Positions 8,459 through 16,777 of a stretch of DNA of 64,000 nucleotides are shown here, one piece after another (within the stretch, counting starts at the first letter, position 1; every line of letters starts with the position of its first letter). This DNA is from JACVRW01 sp963757815 (GTDB lineage: Bacteria > Actinomycetota > Thermoleophilia > Solirubrobacterales > Thermoleophilaceae): the NCBI GenBank assembly GCA_963757815.1, contig CAVWSN010000001.1:62001-126000 (forward strand). Direction: 5' to 3'. Made by a program: the position numbers and the translations under genes. The notes under the pieces were generated by a model. The model saw only the letters and a program-made list of their open reading frames with translations. It was not told the DNA's origin and made no database searches.

Positions 8459-9037
8459 TCAGGCCTCCGCAAACTCCCGCAGCTGCTCGCGGGCGCCGCC
8501 CGCCAGCGGCTCGCCGTGGGCCACCAGAAGGTTGTCGAACTCGAGCTCGTCGGCGAGGCGGGCGTAGGCCTCCTTCAGGCCGCGCTTCGTGTCCTCCGGG
8601 TCGTCCAACAGGTTGTCGCTGACAAAGCCGAGGCGTCCTCCGTAGCGGATCACGCCGTCGGCGACGGAAAGGGCCGATACCGACGGGATGTGGAGCGCCG
8701 ACTCGTCGGGACAGATCGAGCCGACCTCGTGGACCGTGATGGCTCCGCCGGCGAGCGTGTCGCCGGGGTCGTAGGGCTCGACCGGATCGCCCTCCCAGTC
8801 CTGCATGCCGGAGCGGGGGACGTGCACGGTGGCGCCGAAGCGCTCGCGAGCGTCGAGGCTGCTGCGGCGGTGAAGGCGGTTCGTCAGGGCGATCGTCTCG
8901 ACGCCCGAGACCTGATCCGGAACCGCGAGCGGGTCGATCAGGACTCCGAGCTCCGGGAGCCAGTAGGAGCTCACGTCCACCCCGATGTCCGGATGGCGGG
9001 CAGTCCAGTGCCGGATCCCGGGCGCGATCTCTTCCAT
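8459..9037 (-). CDS. Metallo-beta-lactamase-fold-like protein, probably without full metal site
   Basis: 192 aa. Strand order and motifs resemble short MBL-fold proteins: LGVLIDPL near residue 30, TIALTNRLHRRS where HxHxDH would lie, GGAITVHEVG, and a terminal NLLVAHGEPL. The HxHxDH motif is not intact (one His remains), so catalysis by a binuclear zinc site is doubtful. Similar degenerate MBL proteins are common hypotheticals in actinobacteria. ATG 9037 faces a promoter region shared with the divergent cell-wall hydrolase. The function is unknown. Confidence 0.5.
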   Translation of the reverse strand: MEEIAPGIRHWTARHPDIGVDVSSYWLPELGVLIDPLAVPDQVSGVETIALTNRLHRRSSLDARERFGATVHVPRSGMQDWEGDPVEPYDPGDTLAGGAITVHEVGSICPDESALHIPSVSALSVADGVIRYGGRLGFVSDNLLDDPEDTKRGLKEAYARLADELEFDNLLVAHGEPLAGGAREQLREFAEA

Positions 9038-9082
9038 CGGGCGAACATACCGGCCCGGGCGCCTCGCTGCGGGCCGCCGCTC

Positions 9083-9105
9083 TGCAAGAAATCTTGCAAC
9101 TTGCA
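9083..9105. promoter_or_regulatory. Palindromic operator-like site
   Basis: TGCAAGA-AA-TCTTGCA at 9083-9098 is a perfect 7-bp inverted repeat, followed at 9100-9105 by a third half-site CTTGCA. It lies in the divergent region between the MBL-like gene (starts 9037, minus strand) and the riboswitch/hydrolase unit (plus strand), so a repressor bound here could control both. It is also locally AT-rich in very GC-rich DNA. No candidate regulator gene is adjacent. Confidence 0.5.
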
Positions 9106-9128
9106 GGAGTTTGTCTTGATAGAACGAC

Positions 9129-9285
9129 GATCGCCAGACGCCGAGTCGCCGCGCCTCCGGGCGGGGCGAGCGGGGGACCCGATGCGGCCGTCGTGCCGCG
9201 GGGGCGAATCGCCCGGCCAGACCGCCAAGGCGGGAGGCGGGGCGTAGCGCGAAGCGCGAGCCCGTCAGCTGACCTCGCAGGCGTC
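9129..9285 (+). promoter_or_regulatory. c-di-AMP riboswitch (ydaO-yuaA type) leader
   Basis: The leader of the peptidoglycan hydrolase gene carries the conserved blocks of the ydaO/yuaA riboswitch in the right order: CGCCGAGTC-like start near 9138, GGGGGACCC (9172-9180), GGGGGCGAATCGCC (9200-9213), GTAGCGCGAAG, and the hallmark GAGCCCGTCAGCTGACCTCG (9258-9277) followed by CAGGC. Family knowledge: in actinobacteria this riboswitch precedes NlpC/P60 and Rpf-type cell-wall enzymes and turns expression off when c-di-AMP binds. Its gene context here is exactly that. Boundaries are approximate. Confidence 0.8.
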
Positions 9286-9311
9286 AACCCGACAACGAGG
9301 TCACGAACGAG

Positions 9312-10219
9312 GTGCAAAGGAATCTTGGCTGGGCGGTCGCCCTGGCGCTGGGCATAGGCGCGTTCGCAGCCGTCGCGGCGATCGAGGCCGGCGATCCCGA
9401 GCCGGCCTACGCCGTGGTAGTCAAGTCTCGCGGCCCCGACGTCCGCCAGCTTCAGCGCGCCATCGGCGTGAGCGCGGACGGCGTGTTCGGGTCCCAGACC
9501 GAGCGCGCGCTCAGGCGCTGGCAGCGCTCGCACGGCCTCGTGGCCGACGGGATCGCGGGACCCAGCACACGCGCCGCGCTCGGCCTCGGCGCGGGGCCGG
9601 TGCTGAAGCGCAGGGGTGGGCAAGGAGGCGCCCGGCGCTCGCGCAGCGATCGCGGCGGCGGCGTTCGCGCGCTCCAACGCCGGATCGGCGTCCCCCCGGA
9701 CGGCGTCTTCGGACCGGGCACCGAGGCGGCGCTAAAGCGCTGGCAGGAGGCCCACGGCCTCGTCGCGGACGGCATCGCGGGGCCGCAGACGCGCGCCGAG
9801 CTCGGGCTCGGCCCCGGGCCCGTGCTGAAGCCGCGTGGCTCGGACGGGCGCGGGCGCCGTGCCCTCGGCGCTCGCCGGCGTGATCAGCGCGGCCAACCGA
9901 ATCGCCTACACGCCCTACCGCTGGGGCGGCGGTCACCGCTCGTTCCGGGACTCGGCCTACGACTGCTCAGGGTCCGTCTCCTACGCGCTGCACGGCGGCG
10001 GCCTGCTGCGCCAGCCCCTCGATTCGACCGGCTTCATGAGCTACGGCGCTCCGGGGCCGGGCCAGCACATCACTATCTACGCGAACCGCAAGCCACGTCT
10101 ACATGGTCGTCGACGGCCGCCGCTTCGACACGACCGCTCACCGGAAGTTCGGCTCCCGCTGGACTACCAGGCAGCGCTCGCCGTCCCGCTTCGTGGTTCG
10201 GCATCCGCCGGGCCTGTAG
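9312..10219 (+). CDS. Peptidoglycan hydrolase: two PG-binding domains plus NlpC/P60-like domain, frameshifted
   Basis: Starts at GTG 9312 with a signal segment (LGWAVALALGIGAFAAVAAI). Two peptidoglycan-binding type 1 repeats follow, each with VRxLQRxIGVxxDGVFG and LVADGIAGPxTRA, about residues 40-90 and 110-160. The frame then shifts +1 near 9835, giving IAYTPYRWGGGH and the catalytic Cys block YDCSGSVSYALHGGG. It shifts +1 again near 10082, giving HVYMVVDGRRFDT (catalytic His region) and ending FVVRHPPGL at TAG 10217-10219. Domain order is that of a secreted cell-wall endopeptidase. The c-di-AMP riboswitch upstream fits this role. Two breaks in one gene are either sequence errors or inactivation. 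Confidence 0.8.
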
Positions 10220-10227
10220 CACCGCGG

Positions 10228-11421
10228 TCAGGCCGCGCTCGGCTCGGCCTCGAGTCCCGCGCGCCCCTCGCGCAGCTTCAGGCCGATCAGCGGGAAGATC
10301 ATCGTGGAGAGAATCGCCGCGCCCACCAGCGAGGCCGCCGTGGACGAACGCATGTGGCCCTGTTCGACTGCGATCGTGGTGATCGCGACGACGAGCGGCA
10401 GCTCGGTCGCCGAGAAGAACGCGAGTGCGCGGCGGTCACGCCCGTCGAGGACGCGGCGGTAGAGCAGCAGCGCCGGAACTCCGCGCACCACCAGGAAGAG
10501 CGCCAGGAAGAGCGGGAGCTTGAGCAGTTGAATCGGGTCCTCGGTGAGCGCGCTGAGGTCGAACTTGAGCCCGCTCGTGATGAAGAAGAAGGGGATGAAG
10601 AAGCCATAGCCCACGGCGGTCAGCTTTGACTCGAAGAGCGTGACCTCGCGTCCCTTGAGCGCGAGCCTGACGATCACGCCGGCCACGAAGCCGCCGAGCA
10701 GCAGGTCGAGGCCCAGGTCGTTGGCGAGCGCGGCGAGGGCGAAGACCAGCACGACGGCTACCCGGATGGCCAATTGCCCGCTCGTCTCGAGTGAGCGCTC
10801 GAGCAGGTCCCAGCCGCGTCCCGCGCCCCGGATCGCGAGCAGGGCGGTCGCGACGGCGATAGCCACGAACAGCAGCAGGATCAGCCCGTTCGAGATCGTC
10901 CCCCGGGTCGAGAACACCAGTGTGATCAGCAGAATCGGCCCGAACTCGCCCATCGCCCCGGCCCCGAGCAGGTAGGTGCCGAAGCGCGTGCGCAGCTCCC
11001 CCGCGTCGCTCAGGATCGGGATGAGCGTGCCGATCGCGGTGGTGGCCATCGCGGAGCCCGTGTAGAGGAGCGAGAGCACGAGCCCGGCGGCCGCGAGCAG
11101 GCCTCCGATCCCGTAGGCGAGGGCGAGCGACAGCCCCCAGCCGATCAGGGCCAGATTGAGCGGATCTCCGCGGATCCGGTCGAAGTCGATCTCGTAGCCG
11201 GCGAAGAAGAACAGCATCCCGAGGCCGAGGTTCGAGAAGAACTCGATGAAGTTGTCCGGCTCGGCGAGGTCGAGCACCTCCGGGCCGACCACGATGCCCG
11301 CGACGATCTCGATCACCACGACCGGGATCGCGAGCCGAGGCTGGACCCAGCCCGCGAGCAGGGCGGCGAGTGCCGCGACCGTGACGATCACGAGGAACGA
11401 GCCAGCGTCGACGTTCACCAT
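10228..11421 (-). CDS. CPA2-type cation:proton antiporter (Na+/H+ or Kef-like)
   Basis: 397 aa with about twelve hydrophobic segments and no C-terminal TrkA-N or USP domain. Family signatures include LAIPVVVIEIVAGIVVGPEVL, GLGMLFFFAGYEIDF, and a middle segment with GEFGPILLI and the LGGFVAGVIV helix. Such proteins exchange H+ for Na+ or K+ across the cytoplasmic membrane. The ion cannot be assigned from sequence. It converges on the hydrolase gene with only an 8-nt gap. Confidence 0.85.
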   Translation of the reverse strand: MVNVDAGSFLVIVTVAALAALLAGWVQPRLAIPVVVIEIVAGIVVGPEVLDLAEPDNFIEFFSNLGLGMLFFFAGYEIDFDRIRGDPLNLALIGWGLSLALAYGIGGLLAAAGLVLSLLYTGSAMATTAIGTLIPILSDAGELRTRFGTYLLGAGAMGEFGPILLITLVFSTRGTISNGLILLLFVAIAVATALLAIRGAGRGWDLLERSLETSGQLAIRVAVVLVFALAALANDLGLDLLLGGFVAGVIVRLALKGREVTLFESKLTAVGYGFFIPFFFITSGLKFDLSALTEDPIQLLKLPLFLALFLVVRGVPALLLYRRVLDGRDRRALAFFSATELPLVVAITTIAVEQGHMRSSTAASLVGAAILSTMIFPLIGLKLREGRAGLEAEPSAA

Positions 11422-11473
11422 CGCGGCGGCATCGTATGTCCTGCGCCCCGTGCGCGGGGAACGCTCGCGGGTT

Positions 11474-12025
11474 CTACGCGGGCGGCTCGCCGGCCGCGGT
11501 CAGCGCATACCAGGTGCCGCCGAACTCGGCGATGTCGTTGCAGAGCACCTGGCCCTTGGGGTCGCTGACGTAGAAGTAGAGCGGCTGGCCCTTGTAGGTG
11601 ACCTGGCGCCGGCCGTCTCGGCGCGTCGTCGTTCCAAGCAGATCGGCGTCGACGCCCTTGGCGGCGCGCGGGCGGCCCTTGGCGTAGAACGGCGGCCAGG
11701 CGACCGCGCAGTCGCCGTAGCAGCGGCTCGTCTTCCCTCGGTCTCGCGTGAAGAGGTACAGCGCCTTATCACGGCCGTCGAACAGCACCGGGCCGAGCTG
11801 TGAGTCACGCAGCTTCAGGAGCGGGCCCCGGCGGCGCGCCGCCGGGGCTGCGGCGGTCTCGGACGGGGTTTCCGCCGGCTGGGCGGGGGTGGTCTCGGCG
11901 GCCTGGCGCTCCTCGGCCGTGCCCGCCGCCGGCTCGGAGGAGCCGCTCGAGTCGTCGTCGCCGCAGGCAGCGAGCAGTGCCGCGAGCGCGACGAGAACGG
12001 CGAGCAGTGCGAGCGAGCGTGTCAC
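11474..12025 (-). CDS. Lipoprotein with secreted repeat of unknown function (PF03640-like)
   Basis: 183 aa. A lipoprotein signal peptide (LAVLVALAALLAACG, Cys near residue 21) is followed by an Asp/Ser/Pro-rich linker to about residue 65. The secreted-repeat domain follows: VLFDGRDKALYLFTRD, the Cys pair CYGDCAVAWPPFYA, and GQPLYFYVSDPKGQ. Family members are extracytoplasmic and of unknown biochemical role, sometimes redox- or metal-linked. It is transcribed away from the sulfate transport operon and shares its 148-nt promoter region. Confidence 0.8.
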   Translation of the reverse strand: MTRSLALLAVLVALAALLAACGDDDSSGSSEPAAGTAEERQAAETTPAQPAETPSETAAAPAARRRGPLLKLRDSQLGPVLFDGRDKALYLFTRDRGKTSRCYGDCAVAWPPFYAKGRPRAAKGVDADLLGTTTRRDGRRQVTYKGQPLYFYVSDPKGQVLCNDIAEFGGTWYALTAAGEPPA

Positions 12026-12104
12026 TGGGACGGATTGCAGCGTCTTCTGCCCACCCAGTCCACGTTTGGGGTCGATCCGTTACGGAGACGTAAGGCACCC
12101 AGAC

Positions 12105-12128
12105 ATACCCCATAAAACCGATGGGCAT
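12105..12128. promoter_or_regulatory. Candidate operator of the sulfate operon
   Basis: An imperfect inverted repeat, ATACCCCAT-aaaaccg-ATGGGCAT, lies 46 nt before the substrate-binding protein start. It is in the divergent region shared with the secreted-repeat lipoprotein. The operon ends next to an Rrf2-family regulator gene; Rrf2 proteins of the CymR/IscR kind bind such AT-centred dyads upstream of sulfur genes. The link between site and regulator is inference. Confidence 0.4.
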
Positions 12129-12173
12129 TGTGGTAGCGTCCTCGCTCGGCAAAGTCGATTGACAAGGTGGAGA

Positions 12174-13220
12174 ATGGATCGGAACCGGACTCGGGCACTG
12201 AGGCTCTTCCCGCCACTGGCGGTCCTGGCAGCACTCGTGCTCGCCGCCTGCGGCGGAACCTCGAGCGATTCCGACAGCGCTTCGGCCGACAGCGGCGGAG
12301 GGGGCGGCGGCAACCTGACGCTCGTCGCCTACTCAACTCCCGAGGAGGCCTACAAGGAGCTGATCCCCGCCTTCAACGCCACACCCCAGGGCAAGGGTGT
12401 GGGGTTCGACCAGTCATACGCCTCGTCCGGTGAGCAGTCGCGCGCCGTCGAGGGCGGGCTGCCGGCGGACGTCGTGGAGTTCTCGCTCGAGCCGGACATC
12501 ACGAGGCTCGTCGAGTCAGGGCTCGTGGATGAGGACTGGAATCAGAACGAGTACGACGGCATGGTCACGGACTCCGTCGTCGTCTTCATGGTCCGCAAGG
12601 GCAACCCGAAGAACGTCCAGAGCTGGGACGACCTCGTGACGGGAGAGGTCGAGGTGCTCGAGCCCAACCCGTTCACCTCCGGCGGCGCGAAGTGGAACAT
12701 CATGGCCGCGTACGGCGCCCAGCTCGAGCAGGGCAAGTCGCCCGAGCAGGCCAAGCAGTATCTCGCCGACCTGTTCGACAACGTGCCCGTGCTCGACAAG
12801 AGCGCGCGCGAGTCGCTGCAGACCTTCGCGAGCGGCAAGGGCGACGTGCTGCTCGGCTACGAGAACGAGGCGATCCTGGCCCAGCGTGAGGGCGTGGAGC
12901 TCGACTACATCGTGCCCGAGGAAACGATCTTGATCGAGAACCCTGTCGCGGTCGTGAACGAGACCGACGAGCCGGAGCTGGCGCAGTCGTTCGTGGACTT
13001 CCTGTACACGCCCGAGGCCCAGGAGATCTTCGTGGGCAAGGGCTACCGGCCCGTGGTCGAGAGCGTGCCGGGAGCGGACGAGTTCCCGACGCCGTCGAAG
13101 CTGTTCGAGATCGGCAAGTTCGGCGGCTGGGACAAGGTGAACGACGAGTTCTTCGACCCGGAGGCGGGCGTCGTCGCCGAGATCTTCGAGTCTCAGGGGA
13201 AGAGCACTGCCTCCGATTAG
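12174..13220 (+). CDS. Sulfate/thiosulfate ABC transporter substrate-binding lipoprotein
   Basis: 348 aa. A lipoprotein signal (LAVLAALVLAACGG, Cys near 26) and Ser/Asp/Gly linker precede a type II periplasmic-binding domain with NLTLVAYSTPEEAY, QSYASSGEQSRAV, LPADVVEFSLEPDI, NPFTSGGAKWNIMAAYG and GKGDVLLGYENEAI, all characteristic of Sbp/CysP. It binds sulfate or thiosulfate outside the membrane and delivers it to CysTW. ATG 12174 follows a GGTGGAG ribosome site. First gene of sbp-cysT-cysW-cysA. Confidence 0.92.
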   Translation: MDRNRTRALRLFPPLAVLAALVLAACGGTSSDSDSASADSGGGGGGNLTLVAYSTPEEAYKELIPAFNATPQGKGVGFDQSYASSGEQSRAVEGGLPADVVEFSLEPDITRLVESGLVDEDWNQNEYDGMVTDSVVVFMVRKGNPKNVQSWDDLVTGEVEVLEPNPFTSGGAKWNIMAAYGAQLEQGKSPEQAKQYLADLFDNVPVLDKSARESLQTFASGKGDVLLGYENEAILAQREGVELDYIVPEETILIENPVAVVNETDEPELAQSFVDFLYTPEAQEIFVGKGYRPVVESVPGADEFPTPSKLFEIGKFGGWDKVNDEFFDPEAGVVAEIFESQGKSTASD

Positions 13221-13230
13221 GGGCATCGGT

Positions 13231-13254
13231 GCGCAGCCGGCCGAGCCGGCTGCT
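13231..13254. repeat. 24-nt hairpin repeat, copy 1
   Basis: Contains the perfect dyad CAGCCGGC-CGA-GCCGGCTG inside a 24-nt block that is repeated identically at 27306-27329. It lies 10 nt after the sbp stop, within the 142-nt gap before the cysT start, where a stem-loop could act as an intercistronic attenuator or mRNA-stabilising element. Confidence 0.65.
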
Positions 13255-13362
13255 TCCGCGGGGCACGGCAGTCACGCGGCCACAGCGCCGCCCCCCGCAC
13301 CGGCGTCGCGCCTGCCGAGGGCGCTCCCGATTCCGGGGGACGTCCTCGGCCGCGGCATCGCG

Positions 13363-14109
13363 ATGGCGTACCTGAGCATCGTCGCCCTGATCCCGCTGGC
13401 GGCGGTGCTCTTCAAGTCGCTCGACAACGGCGTCGACTCGTTCTGGGACGCGGTCTCGAGCCCTCAGGCGGTCGCGGCGCTGCGGCTGACGCTGATCGCC
13501 TCGGTGATCGTCGTCTTGATCAACGCGGTCGCCGGGACGCTGATCGCCTGGGTGCTCGTGCGCGACGAGTTCCCCGGCAAGGGCATCGTCAACTCGCTGA
13601 TCGACCTGCCGTTCGCGCTGCCCACGATCGTCGCGGGCCTCACGCTGCTGGCGTTCTACGGCCCCGAGAGCCCGGTGGGCGTGAATGTCGCATTCACGCG
13701 CGTTTCGGTCGTGCTCGCGTTGCTGTTCGTGACGCTGCCGTTCGTCGTGCGTGCCGTTCAGCCCGTGCTGCTCGAGCTGGACACCGAGATGGAGCAGGCG
13801 GCCGAGTCGCTGGGCGCGAGCCGCTTCACCGTCTTCCGGCGCATCATCCTGCCGAACCTGCTGCCGGCGATCATCGCCGGCGGGGGACTCGCGTTCGCCC
13901 GCGCCGTGGGCGAGTTCGGCTCGCTCATCCTGATCACGGGCAACATCCCGTTCCAGACCCAGGCGGCCTCGGTCTTCATCTTCTCCCAGGTCGAGAGCGA
14001 CAACCCCGTCGGTGCCTCGGCGGTGTCGGTGGTGTTGCTCGTGGTTGCCCTGGTCGTACTGCTGTTCTTCGGTTGGCTCTCGAAGCGGGCGCTTCGCCAT
14101 GAAGAGTAA
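13363..14109 (+). CDS. cysT: Sulfate ABC transporter permease CysT
   Basis: Inner-membrane permease, at least 248 aa, with six or so hydrophobic segments and the BPD permease EAA loop EQAAESLGASRFTVFRRIILP before AVGEFGSLILITG. With CysW it forms the channel energised by CysA. ATG 13363 lies inside the first membrane region (GRGIAMAYLSIV) and lacks a clear ribosome site. The frame is open upstream (RLPRALPIPGDVLGRG, a typical CysT N-terminus), so the real start is probably 15-50 codons earlier at a non-ATG codon, or hidden by an indel. Confidence 0.88.
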   Translation: MAYLSIVALIPLAAVLFKSLDNGVDSFWDAVSSPQAVAALRLTLIASVIVVLINAVAGTLIAWVLVRDEFPGKGIVNSLIDLPFALPTIVAGLTLLAFYGPESPVGVNVAFTRVSVVLALLFVTLPFVVRAVQPVLLELDTEMEQAAESLGASRFTVFRRIILPNLLPAIIAGGGLAFARAVGEFGSLILITGNIPFQTQAASVFIFSQVESDNPVGASAVSVVLLVVALVVLLFFGWLSKRALRHEE

Positions 14110-14896
14110 GTACGTCCTCAGGGTCCTCGCGCTCGGGTACCTGGCGCTGCTGCTCGGCATCCCCGTGGCGCTCGTGTTCGTGAACGCGTTCCAGGACGGC
14201 ATCGCGGCGGCCTGGGAGGCCGTGACCACGCCCGAGGCGCAGCACGCCTTCTACCTGACGATGGTGATGGTGGCGGTGGCCGTGCCGCTGAACACGATCT
14301 TCGGCGTCCTGTGCGCCCTCGCGATCGTGCGCCAGCGCTTCCGCGGGCGTGCCCTCCTCAACGCCATGGTCGACCTTCCGTTCGCGGTCTCGCCCGTGGT
14401 GGTGGGCCTGGCGCTGCTGCTCGTCTACGGCCGCCGCGACGGCTGGGTGGGAGAGTGGTTCGCCGAGCAGGGCATCCAGATCATCTTCTCGACCCCCGGG
14501 ATGATCCTCGCGACGATGTTCGTCTCGCTGCCGTTCGTGGTGCGCGAGGTGATTCCCGTGCTGCGTGAGATCGGCACCGAGCAGGAGCAGGCGGCGGCCA
14601 CGCTGGGCGCCGGCCCGTTCCAGACCTTCTTCCGCGTCACGCTGCCTGCGATCCGCTGGGGGGTCGCGTACGGCGTCGTCCTCACGACCGCGAGGGCGCT
14701 CGGAGAGTTCGGCGCGGTGAGCGTGGTGTCGGGCAATCTCTCCGGCCAGACCGAGACCGCGACGCTGTTCGTGCACAACCGCTTCCAGCGTTTCGACGAG
14801 ACGGGCGCATATGCCGCGTCCGTGGTACTGGCGCTCTTGGCCTTGGCGACGCTCCTCGCGATGAACGTGATCAAGCCAAAGGAGGCTCAGGGATGA
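14099..14896 (+). CDS. cysW: Sulfate ABC transporter permease CysW
   Basis: 265 aa partner permease. ATG 14099 overlaps the end of cysT by 11 nt. It has several membrane segments and the EAA loop EQAAATLGAGPFQTFFRVTLP followed by ARALGEFGAVSVVSG, matching CysW. LPFVVREVIPVL precedes it. The stop overlaps the cysA start (ATGAG), so the cassette is translationally coupled. Confidence 0.92.
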   Translation: MKSKYVLRVLALGYLALLLGIPVALVFVNAFQDGIAAAWEAVTTPEAQHAFYLTMVMVAVAVPLNTIFGVLCALAIVRQRFRGRALLNAMVDLPFAVSPVVVGLALLLVYGRRDGWVGEWFAEQGIQIIFSTPGMILATMFVSLPFVVREVIPVLREIGTEQEQAAATLGAGPFQTFFRVTLPAIRWGVAYGVVLTTARALGEFGAVSVVSGNLSGQTETATLFVHNRFQRFDETGAYAASVVLALLALATLLAMNVIKPKEAQG

Positions 14897-15853
14897 GCAT
14901 CGTCGTCGACTCGGTGTCCAAGCGCTTCGGCGAGTTCACGGCCCTCGAGGACGTGTCGCTCGCAGGTGCGCGACGGTTCGCTCACGGCCCTGCTCGGCCC
15001 CAGCGGCGGCGGCAAGTCGACGCTCCTGCGCGTGATCGCCGGGCTCGAGGCGCCCGACAGCGGCAAGGTGTTGATCGGGGGCGAGGACGCCACGCGCGAG
15101 CCGCCTCAGCGCCGCAACGTCGGCTTCGTGTTCCAGCACTACGCGGCCTTCAAGCACATGACCGTCGCCAAGAACGTGGCGTTCGGGCTGACGATCCGCA
15201 AGCGCCCGAGGGCGGAGATCGAGGCGCGCGTGGACGAGCTCCTGAGGCTGGTGCATCTCGACGGCTTCGCCCACCGCTACCCCTCCCAGCTCTCCGGCGG
15301 GCAGCGCCAGCGCATGGCGCTCGCTCGCGCGCTCGCAGTCCAGCCGCGCGTGCTGCTCCTCGACGAGCCGTTCGGCGCGCTCGACGCCACTGTGCGCAAG
15401 GAGCTGCGGGCCTGGCTGCGACGCCTCCACGACGAGGTCCACGTGACGACCGTGTTCGTGACGCACGACCAGGAGGAGGCGATGGAGGTTGCCGAGCAGA
15501 TCGTGGTGCTGAACCACGGCCGGATCGAGCAGACCGGGTCGCCGCGCCAGCTCTACGAGCAGCCCGCGAACGACTTCGTGATGGGCTTCGTCGGCCCGGT
15601 CTCGGAGCTCTCCGGGCGCTGGATCCGCCCGCACGACGTGGAGATCCTGCTCGAGCCGTCAGACGGCGCCGCCGAGGCGATGATCGACCGCATCGTCCAT
15701 CTCGGCTTCGAGGTGCGCGTTGAGCTGACGCTCGGCGACGGCGAGAAGACCTGGGCGCAGACGACGCGCGCCAACGCGCAGGAGCTCGAGCTGACCGACG
15801 GCGAGATCGTCTGGCTGCGGACCGCCACGGATCACGACCTGACGCCGGCCTGA
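14893..15853 (+). CDS. cysA: Sulfate ABC transporter ATPase CysA, frameshifted
   Basis: Nucleotide-binding subunit, about 319 aa. The start MSIVVDSVSKRFGEFTALEDVSL is in one frame; an extra C at 14963 pushes the remainder, RDGSLTALLGPSGGGKST (Walker A), into the next frame. Dropping it gives SLEVRDGS, as in homologues. Downstream are the Q-loop VFQHYAAF, signature LSGGQRQRMALARAL, Walker B VLLLDEPFGALD and the H-loop VTHDQEEAM. A short C-terminal TOBE-like region ends in DHDLTPA. The gene is intact apart from the single base. Confidence 0.92.
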
Positions 15854-15863
15854 CGCCGGCGGC

Positions 15864-16319
15864 TCAGCGCCGCGACCAGGCCTCGGGCGACTCGGTGAGC
15901 CGGCGCACGCGGGCCGGCAGCTTGCCGGCCACCACGTCCGCGAGCGTGATCTCGTCCACCACCGAGCGCATGCTCGCGCGCAGCGCGACCCACACCGTCC
16001 GCAGGTTCTCGGCGGCGCCGTCGTACGCGACGTCCTCAGGGGCCTCGCCTCTGACGCTGGCGAGCGGTCCGTCCACGGCACGGATCACCTCGCCGAGCGT
16101 GACCTCGTCGGCGGCGCGGGCGAGCCAGTAGCCACCCTCGGCCCCGCGCTGGGCGCGGACGATCCCGGCGTGTCGCAGGTCGGTGAGAATGTTCTCCAGG
16201 AACTTGAGCGGGATCGCCTGCGCCTGGGCGAGCCGTTCGCCCTTGACAGGGCCGTCGCTCGCGACGGCCAGCTCGAGCAGCGCCCGAACCGCGTAGTCGG
16301 TCTTTGCGGAAACCCGCAC
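15864..16319 (-). CDS. Rrf2-family transcriptional regulator
   Basis: 151 aa from GTG 16319. The N-terminal winged helix is typical of Rrf2 (VSAKTDYAVRALLELA, IPLKFLENILTDLRHAGIV, RGAEGGYWLARAADEVTLGEVI). There are no Cys residues of the IscR/NsrR cluster type, so it is a cluster-free, CymR-like member. It converges on cysA with a 10-nt gap, making it the likely sulfur-responsive regulator of that operon (inference; see the dyad at 12105-12128). Confidence 0.85.
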   Translation of the reverse strand: MRVSAKTDYAVRALLELAVASDGPVKGERLAQAQAIPLKFLENILTDLRHAGIVRAQRGAEGGYWLARAADEVTLGEVIRAVDGPLASVRGEAPEDVAYDGAAENLRTVWVALRASMRSVVDEITLADVVAGKLPARVRRLTESPEAWSRR

Positions 16320-16349
16320 GGGCCCGAATTGTGCCGATAGTCTCGGCGC

Positions 16350-16745
16350 ATGGACGTGACCTGGGCGAGCGAGTGGATCGAGGATTACGGCGACGCCTGG
16401 CTCCGGAAGGACTCCGAGGCCGTCGCGGAGCTCTTCACCGAGGGCGCCATCTACCGCTCCAGCCCGATGCGTCCCCCCGCGATCGGCCGCGCGGCGATCG
16501 GTGACTACTGGCGGACTGCGACGTCGACCCAGGAGGACGTCGAGCTGCGCTTCGGGACGCCGGTGGTGCACGGCAACCGCGTGGTCGTGGAGTGGTGGGC
16601 AACGATGCGCGACGAGGGAACTGAGATCACCATCCCGGGCTGCCTCCTGCTCCACTTCGCGAGCGGCGGCCGCTGCGACGAGCTGCGTGAGTACTGGCAT
16701 CGCGAGCAGGGCCGTCACGAGCCGCCGGACGGTTGGGGGCGCTAG
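16350..16745 (+). CDS. SnoaL/NTF2-like domain protein
   Basis: 131 aa with an NTF2-like cone-fold pattern: WIEDYGDAWLRKDSEAVAEL, FTEGAIYRSSPMRPPAIG, a central sheet with VVVEWWATM, and CLLLHFASGGRCDELREYW. Family members include ketosteroid-isomerase-like and polyketide-cyclase-like enzymes and many uncharacterised small-ligand binders. Divergent from the Rrf2 regulator by only 30 nt. The substrate is unknown. Confidence 0.75.
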   Translation: MDVTWASEWIEDYGDAWLRKDSEAVAELFTEGAIYRSSPMRPPAIGRAAIGDYWRTATSTQEDVELRFGTPVVHGNRVVVEWWATMRDEGTEITIPGCLLLHFASGGRCDELREYWHREQGRHEPPDGWGR

Positions 16746-16777
16746 CCGAGGGTCTCTTTGGGCGCCTGCGGCGCCCG

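Noticed and set aside
8409..9677. Upstream extension of the nadK frame to 9677 on the minus strand.
   Set aside because: It runs antisense through the riboswitch and the hydrolase gene; NAD kinase homology starts at ATG 8408.
11748..12173. Upstream extension of the sulfate-binding protein frame.
   Set aside because: It overlaps the opposite lipoprotein gene and the promoter region; the lipoprotein signal peptide fixes the start at 12174.
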